From an uncultured Gammaproteobacteria bacterium (GTDB lineage Bacteria; Pseudomonadota; Gammaproteobacteria; UBA6429; Thiohalophilaceae), in assembly GCA_937967995.1 (NCBI GenBank), contig CALBTB010000013.1, forward strand, positions 62,001-126,000: a stretch of DNA of 64,000 nucleotides. The letters are read 5' to 3'. Positions 17,504 through 26,632 of the stretch are shown one piece after another (position 1 is the first letter of the stretch; each line of letters begins with the position of its first letter). The notes below the pieces were generated by a model. That model did no database searches, was not told the DNA's origin, and saw only the letters and a list, made by a program, of their open reading frames with translations. The translations under genes were made by a program, and so were the position numbers.

Positions 17504-18121
17504 ATGAACGAAGCCTTAAATGCCTTCGTAGTATTGTTTATTGTACTTGACCCCATCGGGGTGGCCTGGATATTTGCTTCACTGACGGCCAGTGATGCTC
17601 CCCGGGTACAATTACGCATGGCGTTCAGGGGTATCGCACTGGCCGGTACTATCCTGTATGTGTTTTTCTTTCTGGGTGACACATTACTGAACTGGATGGG
17701 TATCAGTTTGCCTGCTTTCAGGATCGCGGGGGGGATTCTGCTGTTTCTGTTGTCACTGGAAATGGTTTTTGCCCGCCAGTCGGGACTGCGATCAACAACG
17801 CGTGGTGAGCAGTACGAAGCCGAGCACAAGCAGGACATTTCTGTTTTCCCACTGGCCTTTCCTCTGCTAGCCGGTCCAGGTGCACTGACCACCGTGATGT
17901 TGATGACCGGGCAGACGCAGACCTCCACCGATCGCCTGATGATGAGCCTGGTAATACTGGCAGTGATTGTTGTCTCACTGGTGATTTTACTTCTGGCACA
18001 GAAGCTTTCTCGTTTGCTGGGACAAACTGGGGCGAACGTAATCAGCCGGTTACTGGGATTGATACTGGCAGCGCTGGCAGTGCAGTTTGTGATTGACGGT
18101 ATTCGTCAGAGTATTGCCTGA
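17504..18121 (+). CDS. MarC-family membrane protein
   Basis: The 205-residue protein has six hydrophobic helices and the MarC pattern: FVVLFIVLDPIGVAWIFASL at the start, FRIAGGILLFLLSLEMVFAR in the middle, FPLLAGPGALTTVMLM and a C-terminal ISRLLGLILAALAVQFVIDG. Despite the historic name, MarC is not shown to give multiple antibiotic resistance, and its substrate is unknown. It follows the TPR gene by 20 bases and converges with the sensor GGDEF-EAL gene with three bases between stops. Confidence 0.9.
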   Translation: MNEALNAFVVLFIVLDPIGVAWIFASLTASDAPRVQLRMAFRGIALAGTILYVFFFLGDTLLNWMGISLPAFRIAGGILLFLLSLEMVFARQSGLRSTTRGEQYEAEHKQDISVFPLAFPLLAGPGALTTVMLMTGQTQTSTDRLMMSLVILAVIVVSLVILLLAQKLSRLLGQTGANVISRLLGLILAALAVQFVIDGIRQSIA

Positions 18122-18124
18122 AGT

Positions 18125-20719
18125 TTATTTGTTGGCGATATCCAGTTTTTCATACTCGGGAACCGGGCTGGGCCGGTCAATCGCGTACCCCTGTGCGTAA
18201 TCGATACCAAGCTGCGCCAGGGAATTCAGGACTTCCGTATTTTCCACCCATTCTGCAATGACCTTCAGGTTGGCAGTGTGGCTGACTTTGGTGATGGCAT
18301 CAACAATCGTGGAATTCATTGGTGCATCCAGCAGGTCCTTGATAAAGACACCATCGATTTTGACAAAATCAACTGGCAAGGTCAGCAGGTAAGAAAAAGA
18401 ACTCATGCCCGTTCCAAAGTCATCCAGTGCAAACTTGAAGCCATGATCACGTAATTTATTTATAAATTTACTGGCGATATCCAGATTGGATATGGTTGCC
18501 GTTTCAGTTATTTCAAAACAGATGATTTCAGGCGTGACTTTATATTTTTCCGTCTGCTGAATAACATAATCTTCAAACTTCTCGTCGGTAAATACCTGGC
18601 CTGACAGGTTAATAAACGCCATCGGCAGCGCTGCTGTACTTTTGCCCGAGGCATGTTCTGCCTCAAGATGTGCAAATACATTCTTGACCACCCAGCGATC
18701 AAGGTGGGGCATCAATTCGAATCGCTCTGCTGCCGGGATAAAAAGATTAGGCATGACGAGATTACCCTCATCATCCAGCATACGCAGCAGGTATTCATAG
18801 GATGGAACCTTGCTGTTTCCGGATTTCAGTGGGTGAATGATCTGGCGGTACAGCGAAAACCGGTTTTCTTCCAGGGCCTGATTGATTTTTTCCACCCACT
18901 GCATTTCACCGTGTCGCTGCAGCAGATCGGAGTCGTCCTCGCTGTAGACGTGAATCCGGTTTCGACCGCGTTCCTTGGCGGCATAGCAGGCAAGGTCGGC
19001 AGCGCTGAGCAGATCAAATTTATTGACCAGTACTTCGTCTTCGATTGCCACCATGCCAATGCTGGCACCGACGGTAAATTTTCGATCCCGCCAGTAAAAA
19101 CGGAAAGATTTGATAGAGTCCAGCAGATGCTGGGCAAGTTTTTTTGATTCCTCAATGGTAGTGTTTTTCATGATGATGCCGAACTCATCACCACCAAGAC
19201 GGGCCAGTACAGCCTGGTCTGCTACGACACTTTGCAACAGGCTGGTCAGTTTGATCAGCATTTTATCGCCGGCACTATGGCCACAGGTGTCATTCACAAT
19301 CTTGAACTGATCGAGGTCAATATACATCAGCGAGTGCAGTAAACCGGGTTTTGGCACATTTTCCATCAGGCTGACCAGTTCGTTTTCAAATGCATAGCGA
19401 TTTTTAAGCCGGGTCAGGGGGTCGTGATGTGCCATGTAGTTGATGGTTTCATCATCCTTCTTGCGCTTCGTGATGTCTTCGGCAATACCGGCAATGCGCG
19501 TGACCTTGCCAGCATCATCACGAATCGGATAGGCGCGTGCAGAAATCCATTTAATCTCGCCATCGGGCGTAATAATCCGGAATTCGGGAATCGCCGGTTT
19601 AGCGAGATCACCGGACGCTTTCAGATGAATATCGCTCATTACAGTCTGTTTGTCTTCGTGATGAATAGCTGAAAACCAGATTTGTGAATTCTCATACAGA
19701 TCATCCCGGTATAATCCCCAGACTCTCTCAAAGGCGGGACTGACATAATAGAAATCTTCAAAATTCGGTGAACCGATCCAGAATATTTCATTGATGTTTT
19801 CTGCCAGTTGCCTGAAGCGTAATTCACTCTCAGACAGTTTTGCCGTGCGATCGGCAACTTTCTTGCTGATCAGGATATTGTTGATGATAAGAACCACGAT
19901 CATCAGCACAGTAAATCCACCGATATAAAACACCCAGGTCGGAATCGAGACTTTCTTGACCGGGTTCAGCCATTTCTCGAGAGAAGCATGATAGGCGGAG
20001 TTGGGGTCCAGCTTTTGTTCTGCCAGGTGTTTGTCAATAATCGCCAGAATACCTGCGTTCTTGTTCTTGGGTGCCGCATAGCGGACTTCGACCGGGTTAA
20101 AAATGATTCCGGTTTCGATGGCATGATATTTATGGGAATTCAGCAGGCTGATAACACGGTTCAGCACAGTTGCATCCGCATCACCGTTTTCAACCGCTTC
20201 CAGTCCGCCGATATAAGTTGTTACCTCGACCGCCTCAAACTCGAAATTAAAATTTTTCATTAACTGTTTAAATACACGGCTGTGAATACTGCGGCTCATC
20301 AGTGCGACCCGTTTCCCCTCCAGGTCGGCAAGAGAAGTCACATCTGAATTTGGGTGTCGGTAGATGACACCCCAGTTGTTAATCAGGGTCTGTTTGGTGT
20401 AATCAAATTTTTCAGCACGCTTTTCGGTATAAGCGATTCCCACCAGCAGGTCGATTTCACGTTTTTCCAGACTGGCAAACACGGATTTCCAGGAACCATG
20501 CACAAATTCCAGTTCCCAGTTTTCCTTGCTGGCAATGGACTTGAGAACATCAATCGACAGGCCGGTGTACTGTGCCGGTGGTTGTTTGAGCACTATCGGT
20601 GGATTGTCGTAGACGCCGATTCGAAGCTTTTTACCTTTCGCAGCGGATGTTGGCGCGATACCGACAAGCAGGCATGCTACGAGGGGAAGGATAGCCCAGA
20701 ATGTGAAGAAACGTTTCAA
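18125..20719 (-). CDS. SBP3-PAS-GGDEF-EAL sensor for cyclic-di-GMP turnover
   Basis: The 864-residue protein has a signal peptide, a periplasmic family-3 solute-binding domain (about 30-265; YTGLSIDVLKSIASKENWEL, VGIAYTEKRAEKFDYT), one membrane helix (about 270-293), a PAS domain with PAC (about 300-420), GGDEF (intact RLGGDEFGI; no RxxD inhibitory site) and EAL. The EAL signature reads EYLLR instead of EALLR, but the glutamate, the DDFGTG loop and the downstream KIDGVF lysine are kept; AEGVE reads AEWVE. It probably senses an amino acid-like ligand and makes or degrades c-di-GMP. It is monocistronic. Confidence 0.92.
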   Translation of the reverse strand: MKRFFTFWAILPLVACLLVGIAPTSAAKGKKLRIGVYDNPPIVLKQPPAQYTGLSIDVLKSIASKENWELEFVHGSWKSVFASLEKREIDLLVGIAYTEKRAEKFDYTKQTLINNWGVIYRHPNSDVTSLADLEGKRVALMSRSIHSRVFKQLMKNFNFEFEAVEVTTYIGGLEAVENGDADATVLNRVISLLNSHKYHAIETGIIFNPVEVRYAAPKNKNAGILAIIDKHLAEQKLDPNSAYHASLEKWLNPVKKVSIPTWVFYIGGFTVLMIVVLIINNILISKKVADRTAKLSESELRFRQLAENINEIFWIGSPNFEDFYYVSPAFERVWGLYRDDLYENSQIWFSAIHHEDKQTVMSDIHLKASGDLAKPAIPEFRIITPDGEIKWISARAYPIRDDAGKVTRIAGIAEDITKRKKDDETINYMAHHDPLTRLKNRYAFENELVSLMENVPKPGLLHSLMYIDLDQFKIVNDTCGHSAGDKMLIKLTSLLQSVVADQAVLARLGGDEFGIIMKNTTIEESKKLAQHLLDSIKSFRFYWRDRKFTVGASIGMVAIEDEVLVNKFDLLSAADLACYAAKERGRNRIHVYSEDDSDLLQRHGEMQWVEKINQALEENRFSLYRQIIHPLKSGNSKVPSYEYLLRMLDDEGNLVMPNLFIPAAERFELMPHLDRWVVKNVFAHLEAEHASGKSTAALPMAFINLSGQVFTDEKFEDYVIQQTEKYKVTPEIICFEITETATISNLDIASKFINKLRDHGFKFALDDFGTGMSSFSYLLTLPVDFVKIDGVFIKDLLDAPMNSTIVDAITKVSHTANLKVIAEWVENTEVLNSLAQLGIDYAQGYAIDRPSPVPEYEKLDIANK

Positions 20720-20930
20720 GTGAATGCATCTACAAAAGTGGCGGCGTTCACTATTTAACGTCTTGATCCCTGGCTTTCTTTAGTGGCCAGGTGATGCCTG
20801 TAGGAGAATATTAAGTTCGCCAGCAGATAGATTTAAATTCAAAATATAATTGTAACATATTGAATATATTGAAGTTATTTATGATGTTATACCTGCGGTC
20901 CAGATTGTCGCACCCGAACCCGGTCATGAT

Positions 20931-22310
20931 TCAATGCAGGTGTTTGCGCAGGCGGCGATTAAACAGGTGAATTTTTGACTGGACCTGTTCGACAGAGCTG
21001 GCCAGCCTGCGGTCCTGTACCGTGACGGCATGTTCCGATACGTATTTGCGGCTGACATTGACCTTGTTGAGCATCTCGGGTGCCAGTCGCTCGAGGTCAC
21101 GCCGAAAGGCAATCAGATCGTGCTCAGATTCCGAGAGTGTACCGAAATCCACCAGGTTGATACCGCTGCTCCCCAGGATCAGGTGGTTCAGTTTGTATAG
21201 TTCATCATGCATACGCTGCAGTGCCCCGCTGGATTGACCGGTGTGTTGCTTATCTTCCATCAGTGCTTCGATGCCACGCCAGAGGTGCTCGATTTCATGT
21301 GAGACTTCCAGTAACTCATAGAACAGGTCCTGCAACAGATCCTTCAGATTCTGCAGTTTGTCCGCTGCAAGAGGACGTGACTGTTCTTTTTGAATGAGCT
21401 TTTCCAGGGTGGCGACAATGATGGGGTCATGGGTGGGTGAAATCGGATCACCCGTGATCGAGTTAACGGCACTTTGTGATTTCAGTATCCACAGGATATC
21501 GTCCTGGCTTCTGTCTTTTCGCTGTAATGCATCATAAGTGTCTGCCACACTCAGGATACGTTCATACTGCCCAATACGCGCGGCAGGTAAACCTCGCGGG
21601 TAACCTTGCCCGTCGAGTTGTTCGTGATGATTCAGAACGGCATCGAGTAGTTCAGCTGAAAAATTCGTTCTCGACTCCTTCAGAATAACCTGGCTGACAA
21701 CGGGATGCACCATAATGGCCCTGAACTCTTCATTATTCAGGATGTCTTTTTTATACACGGCGGGGTCAATAAACATCTCCCCGATATCGTGAAACATCGC
21801 GGCACTAAACAGATCGATGAGCTGATTGTGGGTCAGGTCGAGGGATTTACCGATTTCGACAGCAATAAAGGCGGTGGACAGGGAATGGTTGAAGTTATCC
21901 GTACGTTCCTTGCTGAACACGGTTAATTTATTCAGGACGATGTTGTCATAATCACATTCAGCCAGGATGTGCCGGATAGTGCCAATAGTGGCATCGAAAT
22001 CATACACGGTATCAGCCAGCAGCTTTTCGCAAAGCGCGACCAGGTCGTCCAGGAGATTGTCAGTGGTTATCTGGTTACTGAACTGAATATATTCATCGAT
22101 TGGTTTGAGCAATTTATGATTGAGGACTTTGTCATAGGTGGTTTGGTCAACGGTGTTCCCGGACGGAATGAGTAACGTTCCCTGCTCATTAAAGATGTCG
22201 CTGGTGATTTTATACTCGATATTCCGGGAGTCGAATACCAGTTTTATATATTCCTGTTCTATAGTGTCAGCGGTGATACCCGATTGTGGGTCTAAATCAT
22301 CAGTTTCCAT
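20931..22310 (-). CDS. HD-GYP domain protein (c-di-GMP phosphodiesterase type)
   Basis: The 459-residue protein is soluble. Residues 1-130 are an unrecognised N-terminal region, followed by HD-GYP with the metal-binding FHDIGEMFID near residue 170 and HHEQLDGQGYPRGLPAARIG near residue 225, the GYP loop being intact. A C-terminal helical region of about 150 residues follows. Such enzymes hydrolyse c-di-GMP to GMP. It is transcribed divergently from the DUF3391 HD-GYP gene at 22522, 211 bases apart, so the two may share regulation. Confidence 0.9.
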   Translation of the reverse strand: METDDLDPQSGITADTIEQEYIKLVFDSRNIEYKITSDIFNEQGTLLIPSGNTVDQTTYDKVLNHKLLKPIDEYIQFSNQITTDNLLDDLVALCEKLLADTVYDFDATIGTIRHILAECDYDNIVLNKLTVFSKERTDNFNHSLSTAFIAVEIGKSLDLTHNQLIDLFSAAMFHDIGEMFIDPAVYKKDILNNEEFRAIMVHPVVSQVILKESRTNFSAELLDAVLNHHEQLDGQGYPRGLPAARIGQYERILSVADTYDALQRKDRSQDDILWILKSQSAVNSITGDPISPTHDPIIVATLEKLIQKEQSRPLAADKLQNLKDLLQDLFYELLEVSHEIEHLWRGIEALMEDKQHTGQSSGALQRMHDELYKLNHLILGSSGINLVDFGTLSESEHDLIAFRRDLERLAPEMLNKVNVSRKYVSEHAVTVQDRRLASSVEQVQSKIHLFNRRLRKHLH

Positions 22311-22443
22311 TCTGCAACGAGGGCCTGTTATTGTTATTTTTTGGGTCCGGTAAAGGATATTTACTGTATCTGCTGAAGCATAGCTTAAATGATTCGAATG
22401 TCACCCCCCTGAACAATAACTGGAAAAACTAACCAAATTGGCT

Positions 22444-22470
22444 TAAAAATGGCAGGCAGATTGTCGATAT
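22444..22470 (+). promoter_or_regulatory. Candidate FliA (sigma-28) promoter of the HD-GYP operon
   Basis: TAAA at 22444-22447 and GTCGATAT at 22463-22470 are separated by 15 bases. The consensus is TAAA-N15-GCCGATAA, so the -10 matches six of eight positions and the spacing is exact. It lies about 50 bases upstream of the HD-GYP start. The region is AT-rich and also contains TATAAT-like strings, so a sigma-70 promoter is an alternative. Confidence 0.3.
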
Positions 22471-22521
22471 ACTATATAATAAAAGCGACTATTTGATAGT
22501 ACTTGAGTTATTTGGTGCATT

Positions 22522-23790
22522 ATGAAAATCAAGGTGATCACACCCGAACTGAAAATGGGCATGTACGTTTCAGAACTCGATCGGCCATGGGTTGAGTCGC
22601 CTTTTCTTTTTCAGGGATTCCAGATAAGCAGCCCGGAAGAAATCGAGCAACTGCAGTCAATTTGCAAGTATGTTTATGTGGATACGGAAAAATCGCCGGT
22701 TGATGTCGCCACACATCTACATCCGAACAACAAGACTTCATCAGCCACTGCTTCTAAAAAAAAACGCGGCCGCTGGCGTTCTCTGAGTGATGCGCTGTTC
22801 AAGCATTCCGATGACAAGCAGAAAGTCAAATTCAATGTTGAGCTAGCCAAAGCCAGAAAGATTCGTGACAAAACCCGCAGCTTCATCGACACGGCACTGG
22901 AAGATTCCCGGCTGGGTAACAGTATCGATACAAAGTCTGCCAAGGATCTGGTATCCAGTCTTGCCGAAAGTATTCTGCGAAATCCCGATGCATCCGTCTG
23001 GTTAACCCATCTCAAGGCAAGGGATGAATATACGGCCATTCATTCCCTGAATGTCTGCGTATTGTCACTGACGTTTGGCCGGGCACTGGGGTTGAGCAAG
23101 ACACAACTGAATGTACTTGGGCTGGGAGCATTACTTCATGACCTTGGAAAAATGCGCGTTCCGCTCGAGGTGCTGAACAAACCAGGCCGACTAACCGACG
23201 AAGAATTCAAAATTATGCGCAGTCACCCGGAGCTGGGATACGAGTTGCTGCTCAATGACAAATCCATTCCACCGGATGCACTGGATATCGTTATCAGTCA
23301 TCACGAACGCAGTAACGGCAAAGGTTATCCGCGAGGCATCGATGGTAGTGAGATAAGGTATTTTACCCGTATTGTCACGATTGTTGATGTCTATGATGCG
23401 ATTACCAGCGATCGTGTTTACCACGACGGCATGACGCCGCATGACGCACTGAAGCGTATGTATGACTGGTCAGATGAAAATTTTGATCTGGAACTCATGC
23501 AGGCATTCATTCGCACCATTGGAATATATCCGGTCGGAAGCGTGGTTGAATTTGTCAGTGGCCATGTCGGCATCGTGGTCAAGCTCAATGAGACACACAA
23601 GCTCAAGCCGCTGATCCTGCTTTTAATGAACAGCCGCAAGGAAATGTATCCAAAGCGCAAGCTGGTCAACCTGGCCAGCACAAGCTGGGACAAGATCGGG
23701 GCTGCACCACAAATCAAGCGCATAGCGGATGCAAAAGAGTATGGCGTCGATGTCAAGGCCATCATTAATGCCGAGTCGAATTTTGACTAA
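22522..23790 (+). CDS. DUF3391 / HD-GYP cyclic-di-GMP phosphodiesterase
   Basis: The 422-residue soluble protein has an N-terminal DUF3391 domain (about 1-130; VITPELKMGMYVSELDRPWV) and an HD-GYP domain with LHDLGKMRVP near 215 and SHHERSNGKGYPRGIDGSEI near 262, then DVYDAITSDRVYH. All metal-ligand and GYP residues appear present, so it should degrade c-di-GMP. It heads a same-strand run with the NYN and PDC-sensor genes. A FliA-like promoter candidate precedes it. Confidence 0.92.
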   Translation: MKIKVITPELKMGMYVSELDRPWVESPFLFQGFQISSPEEIEQLQSICKYVYVDTEKSPVDVATHLHPNNKTSSATASKKKRGRWRSLSDALFKHSDDKQKVKFNVELAKARKIRDKTRSFIDTALEDSRLGNSIDTKSAKDLVSSLAESILRNPDASVWLTHLKARDEYTAIHSLNVCVLSLTFGRALGLSKTQLNVLGLGALLHDLGKMRVPLEVLNKPGRLTDEEFKIMRSHPELGYELLLNDKSIPPDALDIVISHHERSNGKGYPRGIDGSEIRYFTRIVTIVDVYDAITSDRVYHDGMTPHDALKRMYDWSDENFDLELMQAFIRTIGIYPVGSVVEFVSGHVGIVVKLNETHKLKPLILLLMNSRKEMYPKRKLVNLASTSWDKIGAAPQIKRIADAKEYGVDVKAIINAESNFD

Positions 23791-23859
23791 GCGTTGGTTT
23801 TCATCAGGAGTGATTGGGATTACCATAAGGGGGACGATTATCACTACGGAAACCGACAT

Positions 23860-24378
23860 ATGACCGAAAACGCCCCTCCTGATGTACTGATCAATCAGTC
23901 CGTTGCCATCCTCGTCGATGGAAATAATATAGAACGCAGCATTCATGAAGAGACCCGTGACCAGAACACCATGGTCAACTTCGACACCCTGATTCCACGT
24001 CTGCTGGACAACCGTGGGCTGAACCGGCTGGTTTATTTCCGCGAGGGTAAACACATTTCAGCGAAACTGCAGGAAAGGCTGCATAACCGTTATCATGGTT
24101 CTGTTCGTCCCTGTCATAAGAGTGCTGATATTCCGCTTTCCATCAAGGCGACACAACTGGCCAGCAAAGTGGACACCATCATTATCATGTCGGGTGATTC
24201 GGATTATATTGAGCTGGTTAGTCATCTAAAAAGTGAAGGTGTACGGGTGGAGATTGCGGCAGTTAAAAGTACAACCTCACAGATGCTTATTGATGAAGCC
24301 GATTACTTTCATGAAATCGTGTCGGATGACTGGTTTACACTGATCCCGAAAAAAGGCGCCAAGCGTGGCAAAAAGTAA
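23860..24378 (+). CDS. NYN-domain (LabA/PIN-like) protein
   Basis: The ATG at 23860 gives a 172-residue protein; a TTG at 23794 in the same frame is less likely because the added residues are unlike the family. The NYN fold is shown by AILVDGNNIERSIHE (first acidic residue), then IIIMSGDSDYIELVSHLKSE with the conserved aspartates, then GVRVEIAAVKSTTSQMLIDE and DYFHEI. NYN proteins are metal-dependent nucleases related to PIN domains; LabA-like members are poorly characterised. The C-terminus is lysine-rich. Its 3' end overlaps the next gene by 14 bases, which supports an operon with the HD-GYP gene 69 bases upstream. Confidence 0.85.
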   Translation: MTENAPPDVLINQSVAILVDGNNIERSIHEETRDQNTMVNFDTLIPRLLDNRGLNRLVYFREGKHISAKLQERLHNRYHGSVRPCHKSADIPLSIKATQLASKVDTIIIMSGDSDYIELVSHLKSEGVRVEIAAVKSTTSQMLIDEADYFHEIVSDDWFTLIPKKGAKRGKK

Positions 24379-25351
24379 CCCGGAAAATTCGCATCAGAAA
24401 ACGCTGCAGGAAAGTATTGCCCGGCAACGGGAACTGCTTACCGGTATGCTGTCGGATCCGTTGAAACGGGCCGCTTTAAATTGCAGCAAGGTCTGGGGGC
24501 AGCGTGAAGCGATTGACGATGCATTACAGGAAGTGATGCAAACCATGCCATATTGCAAGTTTCTGTATGCGCTGGACACCAATGCGATGCAGATCAGTGA
24601 TAATATCAGTCACGAAGGGATGATCACCGCCGACTACGGGCGCGATCGTTCCCAACGTCCGTATATGAATGAAGTCGTACCAAGTTCTGATTTTTTACTA
24701 TCCGCCGCGTATATCAGTTTGCGGGCCCGTCGTCCATCACTCACCGCGATTCAGATAGTACGCGACAAACAGGGTAATGCGCTGGGGTTTATCGGTGCGG
24801 ACTTTGACCTGCGTGCACTACCGCTGACCCGCGATTTATACGAAGAACCACGTCAGTGGAAGCAGATCAAGGGTGACCCGTCGATTCGAGGCAATGTGTT
24901 CGCACAACATCGTGTCGAAAGTAAGATGGACAGACACATTGATATCGTACTCGGAGTGGTGGAAGAATTGATGGTCGACCATGGCGTTTTTCACATCAAG
25001 CTACATTTTTCCAGTAACCGTGCGGTAATCTGGCATTATGATGATCCATACCGTTATCGATTGCTGGATGTGGATACCCTGACGGATCCCAATGTCTGTC
25101 TGGCTTACCCGACCACACCCTATCCGAAAGACGCCGTCATTCCTGCCACTAAAATACCGGAAATTCTGCAGGGTCTACGACAGCTACGCTATATGGACGA
25201 TACTTTGTACCTGCGTGCAGGAGCGGTGAATATCTTTAACGGTATTATTAACCTGACTTTTTCCTGTGACGGCTCACACTATCTGCCCTTTGACGAGTTC
25301 CTGAATAAGGAACATGCTTTCTGGAGTTCCGGGCTTGGTGCAACTGCCTGA
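24365..25351 (+). CDS. Soluble PDC (dCache-like) sensor domain protein
   Basis: The 328-residue protein starts at a GTG inside the end of the NYN gene. After a helical start it carries a PDC-type sensor region: LYALDTNAMQISDNI, then YGRDRSQRPYMNEVVPSSDF and QIVRDKQGNALGFIGADFDL, the usual pattern of double-Cache ligand-binding domains. No signal peptide or membrane helix is visible and no output domain is fused, which is unusual for this normally periplasmic module. The remaining 150 residues are not recognised. It is probably cotranscribed with the HD-GYP and NYN genes and may be a cytoplasmic ligand sensor. Confidence 0.78.
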   Translation: MAKSNPENSHQKTLQESIARQRELLTGMLSDPLKRAALNCSKVWGQREAIDDALQEVMQTMPYCKFLYALDTNAMQISDNISHEGMITADYGRDRSQRPYMNEVVPSSDFLLSAAYISLRARRPSLTAIQIVRDKQGNALGFIGADFDLRALPLTRDLYEEPRQWKQIKGDPSIRGNVFAQHRVESKMDRHIDIVLGVVEELMVDHGVFHIKLHFSSNRAVIWHYDDPYRYRLLDVDTLTDPNVCLAYPTTPYPKDAVIPATKIPEILQGLRQLRYMDDTLYLRAGAVNIFNGIINLTFSCDGSHYLPFDEFLNKEHAFWSSGLGATA

Positions 25352-25453
25352 TTTCAACAACAAAATTGCAACAATGTTATCCGACTAACATTCTCAACAA
25401 ACCCGACTATACTTCTACTGTTCTGATACACGACGTCGAATTGTGGAGTCAGT

Positions 25454-26626
25454 ATGTTAGAAGCAGCCATTCCCGAATTTGAAGAAGATCGACTCAACGA
25501 ACTTTATGCCTATCATATTCTCGATTCCAGACCGGATTCGAGTTTTGATGAGCTGGCCGATCTTACCGCCGAAGTCTGCGAAGCACCGATTGCCCTGATA
25601 TCCCTGGTCGATGAATCACGACAGTGGTTCAAGGCCCGCGTTGGTCTTGACGTAGAGGAAACCGCACGCAGTGTGTCGTTCTGTTCGCATGCCATCCTGC
25701 AGGATAATGTTTTCATTGTGAAAGACACGCTGCTGGATGCAAGGTTTGCGGATAATCCGCTGGTCACCGGCGATCCCCATATTCGTTTTTATGCAGGTGC
25801 ACCGCTGATTGATAAACACGGTTACGGCCTGGGGACATTATGTGTTATTGACACTAAGCCTCGTGATCTGACCCCGGCGCAAACCAAAGCGTTACGTGTT
25901 TTGCGCAGCCATGTCATGACCTTAATGAAGTTACACAAGCAGAATGTGGCGTTGCGTGCGATGAACAAGGAACTGGAGTCATTCAGTATTGCCGCTTCGC
26001 ACGACCTGATGGCACCGGGTCGACGCATACTGAGTTTCAGCCAGATTCTGAAAGAAGATTATTCAGATCAGCTGGATGAGAATGCCAGAAATATTCTCGA
26101 CAGGATATCCGCTTCAGCTATTTCCATGACGGATATGCTTGAGAGCCTGCTGGCCCTGTCGCGACTGGCCAGGACCGACATATGTTATGGCCATGTGGAC
26201 CTGAGTAAAATGGCTGATGAGATTTTATCCGATCTGCAATTGATGGCGCCGGAGCGTCAGCTGAGCAAACACATTCAGGCCGAAATACATGTCATCGCGG
26301 ATCCCAAGCTGATGCGTATCGCACTGGAGAATGTGCTTGGCAATGCCTGGAAATATACAGCCAAAAAGAAAACTACCCGTATCAAGATATCGATGAAACA
26401 GGAGCGGGAAAAATCCCGTATTACAATTGAAGACAACGGTGTGGGGTTTGATATGCAGTTTGCTGACAAGATTTTTCTGCCTTTCCAGCGTCTGCATTCG
26501 GATGAGGAATTTGAAGGTAACGGTGTGGGGCTGGCGACCGTACAGCGGATTATGCATCGTCATGGTGGTGACGTTGAAATATTTTCTGAACCGGACACCG
26601 GTACAAGGGTGGATCTCATTTTATAA
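25454..26626 (+). CDS. GAF-domain sensor histidine kinase, orphan
   Basis: The 390-residue cytoplasmic kinase has a GAF domain (about 25-165; ALISLVDESRQWFKARVGLD, SFCSHAIL), a dimerisation helix with the histidine in IAASHDLMAPGRRIL, and a HATPase domain with N box ENVLGNAWKYT, G1 DNGVGFD and G2 GNGVGLATV. The H-box reads DLMAPG rather than the common DLRxPL. No response regulator gene lies nearby, so the partner is unknown. The C-terminal style resembles bacteriophytochrome-type kinases, but the chromophore domains are absent. Confidence 0.9.
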   Translation: MLEAAIPEFEEDRLNELYAYHILDSRPDSSFDELADLTAEVCEAPIALISLVDESRQWFKARVGLDVEETARSVSFCSHAILQDNVFIVKDTLLDARFADNPLVTGDPHIRFYAGAPLIDKHGYGLGTLCVIDTKPRDLTPAQTKALRVLRSHVMTLMKLHKQNVALRAMNKELESFSIAASHDLMAPGRRILSFSQILKEDYSDQLDENARNILDRISASAISMTDMLESLLALSRLARTDICYGHVDLSKMADEILSDLQLMAPERQLSKHIQAEIHVIADPKLMRIALENVLGNAWKYTAKKKTTRIKISMKQEREKSRITIEDNGVGFDMQFADKIFLPFQRLHSDEEFEGNGVGLATVQRIMHRHGGDVEIFSEPDTGTRVDLIL

Positions 26627-26632
26627 TTGTTA

